Below, piece after piece: positions 1 through 8,422 of a DNA stretch of 37,122 nt. Numbering within the stretch: position 1 is the stretch's first letter; each line of letters opens with the position of its first letter. The notes beneath the pieces are model-generated. The model was not told the origin of the DNA. It did not search any database and worked only from the letters and a program-made list of their open reading frames with translations. A program made the translations under genes and the position numbers. The stretch is from an uncultured Candidatus Poseidoniales archaeon (GTDB lineage Archaea; Thermoplasmatota; Poseidoniia; Poseidoniales; Poseidoniaceae), in assembly GCA_905182635.1 (NCBI GenBank), contig CAJJCM010000071.1, forward strand, positions 1 to 37,122, written 5' to 3'.

Positions 1-2678
1 ACATGGATTTCAGCCCCAGTATCAAATGCGTCACCATCTTTATCTTCAACACTCCACTGAACAAGGAGGGCATCATACCATTCAACACCTTCTTCAGGAG
101 ACAAGACGAAATCGATTGAAGGGAGCGAATCTACAGGCCTACACCCGAGCAGATCTACAGGCCACAATGGCGAAACGACAACGGTAAAACACTCATCGGT
201 ATCATCGAATACCCCGTCGCCATCCGAATCATCGATACATCCATCCGAATCACTATCAAACGAGCTTGAGTTTTCATTTGGACACGCATCAACATTGTCA
301 CCAATAGAATCTTCATCAGAATCATCAATACAACCATCCACATTGGAATCCCAGCCACTGGCGTTTTGGTTTGGGCACACATCAAGACTGTTTGCAACGC
401 CATCATCATCTCCATCATCCCATGAATCCGAATCGCGTTGAACGCCCTGAACTGCCAAAGCAAAACCAACACGATTCCCATCGATTCCCACAGAGTTGTT
501 TTGGCCACCGGGAGAGATATAGCGGGCGCGAACTTCAACCTCGATCCATTCGACACCTTCAAGATCATATTCGGAAAGCGAAACAGCCAGTGTAGTTTCA
601 TTCGTCATTGGAAACAATGTTGTGTTTGTGAAATGAACCAGTTCTGAGAAATAGAGTGTAGAATCGCCATTATTTTGGTATTCATTCGCTACAGCAATTC
701 GACCATCAGAAAGCCGGACAATGAGTTGAAGGTCATCGACCAAATGAGGCTCAGGTGCTGCGGCCCAAGCCAATCGAGCATCAAAGGGCCCACCCGAGAG
801 GTCGAATCGTTCCACCCACGCCTCTCCGGTTTTCAAAAACGGACCAGCGGCCCCCGACCCATCCCAAGGCGCGGCCACTAAATTTTCCAAAGCTTCAGAA
901 TCACCCTGTCTTTGCTGCAACCATGCTTGCGGACTTTGTTCAAGTAGGCGGAATGAATCATGAATCCAAAGGTTTTCTGCGGGCGATACATCCCCTTGAT
1001 GTAATGCATTTTCAATGAGGACTAAATCAACCAACTCTGAGAGATTGAGTTGCCCCCACCCGTCGTAATGGTTTTGTAAAGCAAATTCACCGTTTTCACC
1101 GTTTCGAACATTTTGGGCAAGTGGCGTAGTTGCCAGAGAGAGTAATGCCCGCAGTAATGCACCTGAAGGGGAAAAACCAGCGGCAAGGCTGAGATTATTT
1201 GTAGCATTCTTCTCATCTCCAACCCACTCAGGCCGCATGGTGCTTACCGACTGAAGTGTCCGGTTTTCTTTTCCAGAAACCCACCCTTGCTCAACCATTT
1301 GCTGAATAATTGCTGCGGCACTTGTAGCCGCAGGCGTCGCCATACTGGTACCACTCGAAGAACGTAAACCATCATTGTAAGAATCACTCACACCATCCGC
1401 TCGTGCGGATTGAACAGAAGAGCCGACAGCAAGTGCAAAAATCCCATTTGTACCAACTTCCGTGGGGCCAATCGACGAAGAACTCCAGCGTTCCGCGGAC
1501 TCTGATTTCACCGAGGCACCAACAGCAACGACATTTCTCCCATTTGCTGGCTCAAGGAGTTGCCCTCCATTATTGCCTGGCGCAATAAATGCTAGAGACC
1601 AAGGCATCTCTAAAGCCCAAGCATCAAAATCTCCAGTACGTGCAGTGTACGCTGTTGTAGCATCCCCCCATGAATTTGAATGAAGGGTAGCGCCATTCAA
1701 ACCCGCTTCGACAAGTAGGGCGTCAACATCTGGTGGCACCCAACCTTCTTCAGAAACAATATCTTGGAAAATAAGTTGTGATGCATACGAAAGTGAAGAG
1801 CCGTTTTGAGGTAATGCATTTGAACGCATATCATAGACATTGTAGCAAGACAACGTCCCGGCAACATGCGTTCCGTGCCGATAATCCGAATGACCGGGCG
1901 TATCACCCGAATCGATTGAATGATTGAGTAGCAACACCTTACGGTGATCGAAACCAGGAACGCCCACTCCATCGGATAAATTCACACCGACGGCGCCAAG
2001 TTCTCCAGCAGCAGTCGCATTTCTGAAACAAGCATGGTCAGCATCGAGTCCAGAATCAGCCACAGCAACCACCACCCCACTCCCATTCAACCCCAAATCC
2101 CAAGCCGGGTTTTCAGTTGTAAACCCGTGCTGGAGCAGGGAGCCAACTTGCTCGTTACGCGCAGAAGTAGGCAAGATAGGCTCGACCCAGAGCAATCCAT
2201 CGATTGAGGAAAGAACCGAAAAACCAGCACCCCACTCGACAACTTCCACATGAGGAATGACCGACGAATACGACTCTACCCGCTGCTCAATACCGATGCC
2301 AAACAGTGCGAATTCTGAGACCAATTGATGAACGGCGCCTGCAGGGAGGCGCGGCTCGAAGACAAATCGAAACGAATCGTATTCAGTAAAACGCCCAAGG
2401 TCGCCTTTGAATTCAACGCTAGGGGCTTCACCGATATGCACTCCAGGGAAATCAATTGCTTCGACTGAACGCCAAACCAACACTTCAGTCGGATGCACCA
2501 TCCGGAGTGGCGTGTAGCCCGCATCATCCAGAGACAGCCACAGTTCTTGCGACCAAACCCCTTCATCGAGAATCAATACTTGCTCTTCCCCCGAAGCCGG
2601 TCCAGGTAACAACGATGGCCCAAGGCCTTGAACCAAGGGCAGCAACAACAGCATTGTGACAAACAAAGCGGGTCGCAT
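1..2678 (-). CDS. Secreted subtilisin-like serine protease (S8) with thrombospondin type 3-like repeats, partial
   Basis: Exported endopeptidase, probably surface-attached and degrading external protein. The ATG at 2678 is followed by a hydrophobic signal-peptide-like stretch. The S8 triad is visible: Asp208 in VADSGLD, His268 in HGTHVAG and Ser445 in SSGTSMATP, with a likely oxyanion Asn in APGNNGG. About 300 residues later, around residues 745-830, three Asp-rich segments of the form DxDxDG with spaced Cys (for example DSDSDGCIDD and DGDGVFDD) resemble thrombospondin type 3 / calcium-binding repeats. A beta-sandwich-like stretch follows and the frame stays open to the window edge, so the C-terminus is missing. 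Neighbours: it diverges from rpl18a with a 100-base gap and no shared function. Seen: triad, repeats, signal sequence. Known: S8 fold and calcium repeats. Inferred: cell-surface proteolysis. Confidence 0.9.
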   Translation of the reverse strand, partial: MRPALFVTMLLLLPLVQGLGPSLLPGPASGEEQVLILDEGVWSQELWLSLDDAGYTPLRMVHPTEVLVWRSVEAIDFPGVHIGEAPSVEFKGDLGRFTEYDSFRFVFEPRLPAGAVHQLVSEFALFGIGIEQRVESYSSVIPHVEVVEWGAGFSVLSSIDGLLWVEPILPTSARNEQVGSLLQHGFTTENPAWDLGLNGSGVVVAVADSGLDADHACFRNATAAGELGAVGVNLSDGVGVPGFDHRKVLLLNHSIDSGDTPGHSDYRHGTHVAGTLSCYNVYDMRSNALPQNGSSLSYASQLIFQDIVSEEGWVPPDVDALLVEAGLNGATLHSNSWGDATTAYTARTGDFDAWALEMPWSLAFIAPGNNGGQLLEPANGRNVVAVGASVKSESAERWSSSSIGPTEVGTNGIFALAVGSSVQSARADGVSDSYNDGLRSSSGTSMATPAATSAAAIIQQMVEQGWVSGKENRTLQSVSTMRPEWVGDEKNATNNLSLAAGFSPSGALLRALLSLATTPLAQNVRNGENGEFALQNHYDGWGQLNLSELVDLVLIENALHQGDVSPAENLWIHDSFRLLEQSPQAWLQQRQGDSEALENLVAAPWDGSGAAGPFLKTGEAWVERFDLSGGPFDARLAWAAAPEPHLVDDLQLIVRLSDGRIAVANEYQNNGDSTLYFSELVHFTNTTLFPMTNETTLAVSLSEYDLEGVEWIEVEVRARYISPGGQNNSVGIDGNRVGFALAVQGVQRDSDSWDDGDDDGVANSLDVCPNQNASGWDSNVDGCIDDSDEDSIGDNVDACPNENSSSFDSDSDGCIDDSDGDGVFDDTDECFTVVVSPLWPVDLLGCRPVDSLPSIDFVLSPEEGVEWYDALLVQWSVEDKDGDAFDTGAEIH

Positions 2679-2747
2679 AAACCCAGTTGAACCGTCTAAC
2701 TTTGTCAATCTCGCGGTCAATCTCTACAGAAAATGCGCGACGGCGCG

Positions 2748-2753
2748 TTTAAG
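2748..2753 (+). promoter_or_regulatory. Possible TATA box for the rpl18a-pfdA-ftsY operon
   Basis: TTTAAG preceded by a G/C-rich stretch lies 26 bases before the rpl18a ATG. That spacing would place a transcription start almost at the ATG, as in leaderless archaeal messages. No Shine-Dalgarno sequence precedes the ATG, which agrees. The motif is short and could be chance. Confidence 0.3.
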
Positions 2754-2778
2754 TCGGGTTTGCGAGTCGCCCACTTCG

Positions 2779-3051
2779 ATGAAGGCCTTTCGCGTAACAG
2801 GAGTCGCACCATTTGGTAGCATGCGCCAAGCATTTTCTTTAGACCTACCAGCTTCCGATGCTGGCGATGCAGAACACCGCACATATTCCATTATGGGCTC
2901 CCGGCACAAGGCTAACCGCCGTGCTATCGATATTACCTCAGTCGAAGAAATCGACCCACGGACTTCCACCGAACCCCGTGTCATGCACCATTTCCGAGAA
3001 GAAATCACTGCTGCGGGCGGACAACTATCCTCTCTAAGTGAAGAAGAGTGA
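2779..3051 (+). CDS. rpl18a: Large ribosomal subunit protein L18a/LX (eL20 family)
   Basis: A 90-residue protein matching the archaeal LX/L18a family, which binds the large ribosomal subunit. It opens with MKAFRVTGV and carries the family signature YSIMGSRHKANRRAI, comparable to the LGSRHRxxRR region of other LX proteins. The ATG at 2779 was chosen because the family starts with M-(K/R)-x-(F/Y); the frame is open further upstream to 2656 but that stretch is unlike any LX. It heads a co-directional run with pfdA and ftsY, an order known from many Euryarchaeota. Its last codons overlap a possible GTG start of pfdA by four bases, suggesting translational coupling. Confidence 0.93.
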   Translation: MKAFRVTGVAPFGSMRQAFSLDLPASDAGDAEHRTYSIMGSRHKANRRAIDITSVEEIDPRTSTEPRVMHHFREEITAAGGQLSSLSEEE

Positions 3052-3071
3052 AACCTTCGCGGGCTTCTTCA

Positions 3072-3662
3072 ATGACGACCACTTCGGACAATGTGAGCCG
3101 CATGGTCGAACGAAGCGAGTTACAAAAAATGGCGCGTACTATTGACGCCTACCGAAAACAACTCGACGACCTCAACGCTCGGGCTGAACAAGTCTCGGCC
3201 ATCATCGAAGAGCACCAACTCACTACAGGAATCCTTCACAGCCTCCAAGAGTCGAGCAAAACCGGTCGAACGGGCGCACGACTTTCAATCGGCTCCGGTG
3301 TAACCTTGAATTATATCCATGAAGGCGAAGAGGAGGGAACCGCACTTGTCGATATCGGTAGTGGCGTTTTTGGTGAAAAACCGTGGTCAGAAGCGCATTC
3401 AATGACTCTTGAACGAAAGGAAGGCATCACTTTACTCCACAAAGACCTCTCGGAACAAGTGACGAAATTAGAAGTAAAAATCACCGTCTTGGCTGAAGAA
3501 TTCAATGCTGCTGCTGAACAACTCCAACCACCCCAACCAACTCAACCTTCAGCAGCCACCACAGTCGAACCGCCTTCATCACCTATGCCCGATGAGAAAG
3601 AAACCCGTCGCCCACAGCGACGTGGTAGTCGATTTGGAAACGAACTAACATTGGATGATTGA
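3072..3662 (+). CDS. pfdA: Prefoldin alpha subunit
   Basis: The alpha subunit of the hexameric prefoldin chaperone, which holds unfolded proteins in the cytoplasm for the thermosome. Residues about 10-55 and 105-150 form the two heptad-rich coiled-coil arms, separated by the beta-hairpin region containing IGSGVTLNY and ALVDIGSGVFGEK, typical of prefoldin alpha. A Pro/Thr-rich tail of about 45 residues ending in basic and acidic residues extends beyond the usual length of near 140. The ATG at 3072 is preferred; a GTG at 3048 overlapping the rpl18a stop (GTGA) would add eight residues. It lies directly before ftsY, with only nine bases between, in the usual archaeal order. Confidence 0.88.
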   Translation: MTTTSDNVSRMVERSELQKMARTIDAYRKQLDDLNARAEQVSAIIEEHQLTTGILHSLQESSKTGRTGARLSIGSGVTLNYIHEGEEEGTALVDIGSGVFGEKPWSEAHSMTLERKEGITLLHKDLSEQVTKLEVKITVLAEEFNAAAEQLQPPQPTQPSAATTVEPPSSPMPDEKETRRPQRRGSRFGNELTLDD

Positions 3663-3671
3663 GGGAATAAC

Positions 3672-5108
3672 ATGGGACTTTTTGATCGTTTTCGAAAACG
3701 CGTAACCGAAGTGGCCGCTGAAGTCGATACCGACGAACTTTCAGCCGCTGAAGATTCCCAAGAAGCACAAGCTGCCTTAGTTGCAGCCCAGAACCAACCC
3801 CCAGAAACAACTCCCCCGGACAAAGAAACTCAACCGGTTGAACAAGAGATTGAACAAGAGACGGATGCCGAATGGGAAGACCTCGAAGCATTGGATGAAT
3901 CCGAGCCCCAGGATGTACCGAGGGATGAATGGGAAGATTTTGATGAAGAAGAAGACATTACTCTCCCTGCCGAATTATCCCGTAAAGAAAAGAAGCGCAA
4001 GGATACTCTTCGCCGGGCTGATGAAAAGCGCATCGTAAAGAAACGCAAAGAAATGAAAAAGCGTGGTGCTGTTGAAATCGCTCGACCAAAAGGTTCACAC
4101 GTGGACCTTTCCATGATGAGGACGACGACTGGACGCCAATTAGTCAGCGTTCAATCTGCGCCAAAAGGTTCAGTCAAAGCTGCTGAAATTGAAACCGAGG
4201 CCGGGACCAAAGTCAAAGTCGAACTCGGTGGAGGAGTGGTTTCAGAAGGCGGTAGAGTGATCAAAGCCGGTGGCGCTCTGGATAACCTCATCGAAGAATT
4301 GGAATGGGTTCTCCTCGAATCCGATATTTCAAGCGATGCTGTGACAGCAGTCACCGAGGCATTACGGGCAACCCTCGTCGGTTCACGGCTTCGTAAAGGA
4401 GCAGACCTCGCCAAAGTTCTGGAAGCAGCGCTCAAACGAGCACTTCGTAATATTTTGGCTGCCGGCTATTGGGACTTTGATGCAACCGTCCAATCTTTCG
4501 TAGATTCGGGCGACACCCCGGTTGTCATCATGCTTGTCGGGGTGAACGGAACCGGGAAAACAACGACTGCCGCTAAAATCGCCCGACGCCTTCTCGATCA
4601 AAACCTCACAGTTGTTGCCGCAGCAGGAGATACGTTCAGGGCAGGTGCAATCCAACAACTCGAATCACATTGTGAAACGCTTGGAATTCGATGTATATCT
4701 AGCCAACGAGGTGGAGATACAGCGGCAATTACCCGTGACGCAATCGAATCAGCCAAAGCCAAAAACATCGATGTAGTTCTTGTCGATACGGCAGGCAGAA
4801 TGCAAAACAAAGTCAATCTCATGAATGAACTCAACAAGGTTCGACGTGTTGCAAACCCCCACCTCACCTTATTTGTCGGCGATTCGCTTGCAGGCAACGA
4901 TGCGGTTGAACAAGCAAGAATGTTTCAGGAAATAATGAAGTTCGATGGAGCAGTGTTAACAAAAATTGACACCGACGCGAAAGGCGGCGCCGGGCTTTCC
5001 ATTGCCTTCTCAACCGGCAAACCCATCGTTTTCGTAGGCGTTGGGCAAGGGTATCACGACTTGAAACAATTCGACCCCGACTGGCTTCTCGAACAAATGT
5101 TCGACTGA
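3672..5108 (+). CDS. ftsY: Signal recognition particle receptor FtsY
   Basis: The SRP receptor GTPase that docks SRP54-ribosome complexes at the membrane. The SRP-type GTPase NG domain fills the C-terminal half: G1 GVNGTGKTTT at about residues 290-299, DTFRAGAIQQLE, G3 DTAGRMQ, G4 as TKID and the closing GVGQGYHDL. The first 190 residues form an unusually long, highly charged A domain, acidic up to about residue 100 and then Lys/Arg-rich, likely the membrane- or translocon-facing part. At 478 residues it is longer than many archaeal FtsY. GAGGGA overlapping the pfdA stop gives a Shine-Dalgarno site before the ATG. It is followed by a DUF1844 gene 43 bases downstream. Confidence 0.97.
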   Translation: MGLFDRFRKRVTEVAAEVDTDELSAAEDSQEAQAALVAAQNQPPETTPPDKETQPVEQEIEQETDAEWEDLEALDESEPQDVPRDEWEDFDEEEDITLPAELSRKEKKRKDTLRRADEKRIVKKRKEMKKRGAVEIARPKGSHVDLSMMRTTTGRQLVSVQSAPKGSVKAAEIETEAGTKVKVELGGGVVSEGGRVIKAGGALDNLIEELEWVLLESDISSDAVTAVTEALRATLVGSRLRKGADLAKVLEAALKRALRNILAAGYWDFDATVQSFVDSGDTPVVIMLVGVNGTGKTTTAAKIARRLLDQNLTVVAAAGDTFRAGAIQQLESHCETLGIRCISSQRGGDTAAITRDAIESAKAKNIDVVLVDTAGRMQNKVNLMNELNKVRRVANPHLTLFVGDSLAGNDAVEQARMFQEIMKFDGAVLTKIDTDAKGGAGLSIAFSTGKPIVFVGVGQGYHDLKQFDPDWLLEQMFD

Positions 5109-5151
5109 AGTGAAGCGATGAGGACTTAGACCCCAAACCCCTCCGAACATC

Positions 5152-5529
5152 ATGGCGGACATCTTCAAAGACGAAGAAACAGAAAAGTTCTTTCAATTGG
5201 TCCATATGTTTCAGCGGTCGGCTTTACTCCATCTGGGGCTTTTACCAGACCAAGAAGGAAACATGATGTACAACCTCGGTGAAGCGAAAGCTGCAATCGA
5301 CTTGCTGAGGATGTTGCAAGGGAAGACGAAAGGAAATTTGAGTGACCGGGAAGAACGGATGCTGAAAGGAATAGTGAGTGAGTTGCAACTCCAATTCCTC
5401 AAAGCACCCACGCGCCGCCGTGAAGTAGAAAACGATGCGGCCCAATCCGAAACAATCCGTGAAGCCTTTACCAATCCTCAAAGCGGACCAGTCGAAGACC
5501 TCAGTAGCACCGAAGACGGCGAAGAATGA
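5152..5529 (+). CDS. DUF1844 family protein
   Basis: A 125-residue protein matching the DUF1844 family: helix FFQLVHMFQRSALLHLGLLP, then NLGEAKAAIDLLRMLQGKTKGNL and a final helix ELQLQFLKA. The family is known from bacteria and some archaea and has no established biochemical role. There is no signal peptide or clear membrane segment, so it is probably cytoplasmic and helical. The C-terminal 30 residues are acidic and low-complexity. It lies 43 bases after ftsY and 54 bases before the receiver-like gene on the same strand, so it is likely co-transcribed; a link to membrane targeting is inference from position only. Confidence 0.8.
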   Translation: MADIFKDEETEKFFQLVHMFQRSALLHLGLLPDQEGNMMYNLGEAKAAIDLLRMLQGKTKGNLSDREERMLKGIVSELQLQFLKAPTRRREVENDAAQSETIREAFTNPQSGPVEDLSSTEDGEE

Positions 5530-5583
5530 CCCGTCTTGTGCGGTTATTTGATGTGTAATGGCGATTTCAGCGAGATGATTCAC

Positions 5584-6267
5584 ATGGCTTACGTCACGCC
5601 GACTGCTGAAGAAACCGCACCTACGGTTCTCATTGTGGATAATAACCCAATGTCGTTGATGCGACTCCAAGAAGTATTCAAAATTCGAGAATTCAATGTC
5701 GAAGTATGTGAAGACGGAGACCGAGCGGTCGACGAATATATTCGAATAGACCCGGAACTCGTCGTTATCGCCTTGGACCTCCCATCTCTTGACGGGCATC
5801 TCGCAGCTTTAGAAATGCGAGAACACGGTGGAGAAAGCCGTATTGTTTTCATCGCTTCGCGCAGACTGGCACAAGTGGCTGAAGATGCAAGCCATTCAGC
5901 AGGTGCAGTCGCATGGCTTGAAAAACCAATTTCTTTTGCAGTGATTGAAGAACTTTGGGGCCAAATTCTTGGCCCAATTCCGGATGCGCCGGGGCTTGAA
6001 GACCTTGACCAACTCTACCCAGAAGACCGAATCAAACCACAGGCAGATGAGGGGGTCTTGCATCTTCCACCTTTGCCTGGAATGCCAGCCATTCCTTTAC
6101 CGGGCGTTATTATCGACCCCCTTCTCGTTTTACCGGGGGCAACTCTTGTAGCCAGTGCGACAAAAAAGCCCAAGCGCCGAATATTCAAATTGCTGGTCCT
6201 TTTGAGTTTGGTCGGAGTCGGCTACTTAATTTACGCCAAAGTTTCTGGCATTGCTCCGTTCGTTTGA
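5584..6267 (+). CDS. Membrane-anchored receiver-like protein lacking the phospho-acceptor Asp
   Basis: Residues about 14-130 have the CheY-like receiver pattern: VLIVDNNP at the first strand (one acidic residue, Asp19, instead of two), the loop LDLPSLDG and Lys114 in WLEKPIS, the usual receiver Lys-Pro. Aligning on PSLDG puts Ala63 at the phosphorylated Asp site, with Asp65 two residues out of register, and Ala91 replaces the conserved Thr/Ser. Phosphorylation is therefore doubtful. A Pro-rich linker follows, then a basic KKPKRR stop and one membrane helix near residues 203-222, so the receiver should face the cytoplasm. No histidine kinase is in the window. ATG 5584 was chosen next to the domain; ATGs at 5575 and 5551 are alternatives. 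Its end overlaps the converging gene by 37 bases. Confidence 0.75.
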   Translation: MAYVTPTAEETAPTVLIVDNNPMSLMRLQEVFKIREFNVEVCEDGDRAVDEYIRIDPELVVIALDLPSLDGHLAALEMREHGGESRIVFIASRRLAQVAEDASHSAGAVAWLEKPISFAVIEELWGQILGPIPDAPGLEDLDQLYPEDRIKPQADEGVLHLPPLPGMPAIPLPGVIIDPLLVLPGATLVASATKKPKRRIFKLLVLLSLVGVGYLIYAKVSGIAPFV

Positions 6268-6488
6268 GAAGTTTGTTCAACCACAACATTCGCGTTTGGA
6301 ACAATACGTGTATTAGGCGGTAATCCAGTCATTTGCGTGATGATGACACCATCGTCTTCGAGTAACGATGCATCATTTTGTGAAAGTCGAAAGTCAAGTG
6401 AAGCGGCCTTCTGACCCGCACGCCAAAGAATCCAGAGGGGTACCGCAGTCAACCCCACAGCCAAAAACCACAGGATTGCTTCAATCAT
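6231..6488 (-). CDS. Small single-span membrane protein
   Basis: An 85-residue protein with one hydrophobic helix at residues 3-24 (AILWFLAVGLTAVPLWILW) followed by a polar tail with no recognised domain. I cannot name a family. It starts 14 bases after the pyrF stop on the same strand and is probably the last gene of the SDR-pyrF unit. Its final 12 codons overlap the end of the converging receiver-like gene. Support is the ATG start, operon-like spacing and a sensible membrane topology; the overlap lowers certainty a little. Confidence 0.6.
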   Translation of the reverse strand: MIEAILWFLAVGLTAVPLWILWRAGQKAASLDFRLSQNDASLLEDDGVIITQMTGLPPNTRIVPNANVVVEQTSQTNGAMPETLA

Positions 6489-6502
6489 TGTACCATATCC
6501 AC

Positions 6503-7327
6503 TTACTCATTACGTTCAACGAGGGCATTCCATGATGCTTCTGCATACGCCTTTGCTTGTTGCGCAGGGTTTGCAGCCTTGTGAATTCCCGAACCGACAA
6601 TAATGCAATCTGAACCGGCAAGAACCGCTTCGCGCGGGTTGCCATAGCGCTGGCCCATATCTCCATCTCCAACCGCAAGATTGACCCCAGGCGTCCAAAT
6701 CAATTTCCCATCACCGACGGCTTGGCGTAATAATTCCAATTCGTCTGGCCGAGAACCATTTCCAATGAATCCGAAAACACCTGAATGAGTTTTACCCAGT
6801 GCGACGACTTTTGCAGTATAGCCGGGGTCGAGCAAATTTCCTCTGCTTGACATCTGAGCCAAGAGAAGTACACCGCCCTGTCTTCCAACATCGCTCCATC
6901 CAGCCTGTAAACCATCCACGACATCGGGGCCAGAGATCAGGTGTGCAGTGACCAAATCAGCCCACGAACGAATACCGTAAACTCCCGACATTTGTTTGCG
7001 ACTGATGCCTCCGATATCTGCGAATTTACGGTCTTCAAAAATCAATAAATCAGCCGCAGAAGCCTTGGAGCAAAACGTAGACCATGCTTCTGGTGTCCAA
7101 TCATCAACTAAATCAACATGAGTTTTGAGTGCTGCGAGAAAGGGTCCAACTTCATCGATCAATTGATTCAATTCCGCCATCGTAGAGCGGTCTGCTGCAA
7201 GACAAACGAGACTCTGTTTCTTACAAGCCACTTCCATATAGGTGCGGGCCATTGAGAGCGCGTTTTCACTCCAACGACGACCCCATACCTCGTTAGCCTG
7301 CATGGTTGTGCCAAAGCGTCTTGCCAC
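6503..7327 (-). CDS. pyrF: Orotidine 5'-phosphate decarboxylase, eukaryotic-type
   Basis: Converts OMP to UMP, the last step of pyrimidine synthesis. The catalytic residues are clear: Lys68 in LKTHVDL and Asp99, Lys101, Asp104 in FEDRKFADIG. The FEDRKFADIG motif, AQMSSRGNLL, and WTPGVNL followed by GDGDMGQRYG resemble the decarboxylase domain of eukaryotic UMP synthase more than the short archaeal enzyme. Gln226 and Tyr228 of the phosphate gripper are kept, but the last phosphate loop, normally VGRGI, reads VGSGI (Ser246), so the conserved Arg is missing; Arg227 nearby might compensate. Start GTG 7327 directly abuts the SDR stop; ATG 7303 is an alternative. Either way it is co-transcribed with the SDR gene. 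Confidence 0.9.
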   Translation of the reverse strand: MARRFGTTMQANEVWGRRWSENALSMARTYMEVACKKQSLVCLAADRSTMAELNQLIDEVGPFLAALKTHVDLVDDWTPEAWSTFCSKASAADLLIFEDRKFADIGGISRKQMSGVYGIRSWADLVTAHLISGPDVVDGLQAGWSDVGRQGGVLLLAQMSSRGNLLDPGYTAKVVALGKTHSGVFGFIGNGSRPDELELLRQAVGDGKLIWTPGVNLAVGDGDMGQRYGNPREAVLAGSDCIIVGSGIHKAANPAQQAKAYAEASWNALVERNE

Positions 7328-8341
7328 TCATACCTTACGGCTTAATTCCAATAACGATTCGACCGAATCAACGAGCGTTTGTTCAGTTGAATGAAGTTGA
7401 ATTCCCAACTCCATCTCCATATTTTCAACATCATAGGCGACATGCCTACCAAGAGAAGAACGAACTTGACGGACGGTGAGTTTTGGATGGAAGGCAGCCA
7501 TTAGAGTGGCAAGAAGAGAAGGGAGACGAAACATTGCCCATTTTTTCCCAGGCAAGGATTGACGCAAAAGACGGCCAATATCGCGCATCCAAAGCCCTTC
7601 TTTATGCAAAATATAGCGGCCACCATCCTTTCCAGTCTCAATTGCTGCGACATGCGCATTCGCCACATCCCGTACATCAACAAAGTTCAGGTGCGTGTGA
7701 AGAACAAACGGCAACTTACCGGTAAAGTGTTTGAGATAAGCCATCGAACCTTGGGTGTGGCGCTTTTGAAACACTGGGCCAAACACAATTGAGGGATGAA
7801 TTGTCACGAGCCGTGGACGCAGTTCTTCAGAATGCAGTTCGACGAAAGAACGCATCACGCGTTCTGCTTCCGCCTTCGCTAAACCGTATGCGTTGGATTC
7901 GAGTGTGGCATCGTCGCACCAATCCGAAGCGGTGAAAACATGCCCATTTTTGTGACGAGTCCTGCGGATTGCTGCAACCGATGATGTGTGAATAATTGTT
8001 TGAACACAACCTGCTTTATGTATTGCATTACAGAGGTTTTGAGTTCCGAGAACCGATGGGTCGACAACATCACGCTGAGGGTCCCGTACCCCAACCATCA
8101 ATGCCGCAGCACAATGAATGACAATTTCACATCCATCAACTGCAGCCTCAACCGCTTCCTTGTTGAGCAAATCCATTTGAACAATTTCAAGCGACGCATC
8201 CTTGTGTTTTGGAAACGCTTCGAGGAATTGAGCAGACTCGGGGTTTCGAGCAGTCGCCCGAACACAGTAGCCTTTCGCCAACAAGAGGTGGACGACATGT
8301 GAACCGATGAAGCCAGCAGCACCGGTCACGAGAACGCCCAT
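7328..8341 (-). CDS. NAD-dependent epimerase/dehydratase (extended SDR)
   Basis: An extended short-chain dehydrogenase/reductase. The NAD(P)-binding glycine motif VTGAAGFIGSH lies at residues 5-15; the Tyr-Lys pair is in NAYGLAKAEAERV, with an upstream HTSS segment giving the active-site Ser. The layout and the INVxFVDVRDVA-like LNFVDVRDVANAHV segment resemble dihydroflavonol reductase / 3-beta-HSD-like members acting on sugars, sterols or terpenoids. The substrate cannot be read from sequence. ATG 8341 is chosen since the Rossmann strand begins immediately after it; the frame is open to 8419 but that part lacks family character. It leads the unit with pyrF and diverges from the exported peptidase, with 81 bases between starts. 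Confidence 0.87.
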   Translation of the reverse strand: MGVLVTGAAGFIGSHVVHLLLAKGYCVRATARNPESAQFLEAFPKHKDASLEIVQMDLLNKEAVEAAVDGCEIVIHCAAALMVGVRDPQRDVVDPSVLGTQNLCNAIHKAGCVQTIIHTSSVAAIRRTRHKNGHVFTASDWCDDATLESNAYGLAKAEAERVMRSFVELHSEELRPRLVTIHPSIVFGPVFQKRHTQGSMAYLKHFTGKLPFVLHTHLNFVDVRDVANAHVAAIETGKDGGRYILHKEGLWMRDIGRLLRQSLPGKKWAMFRLPSLLATLMAAFHPKLTVRQVRSSLGRHVAYDVENMEMELGIQLHSTEQTLVDSVESLLELSRKV

Positions 8342-8422
8342 GACGAATCCACCCGGTGCACCTTCTTGATGTATCGTTCCGCAAACATCACATTGATGCC
8401 AAACCACTCCGCCCCACAACCA

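Noticed and set aside
155-601. Minus-strand frame of 148 codons with Met-rich product
   Set aside because: An out-of-frame reading of the protease's Asp-rich repeats; codons for Asp/Asn shift to Met/Ile.
5242-5799. Open frame of 185 codons on the minus strand
   Set aside because: It lies antisense across the end of the DUF1844 gene and the start of the receiver-like gene; both plus-strand genes have family matches and the antisense product has none.
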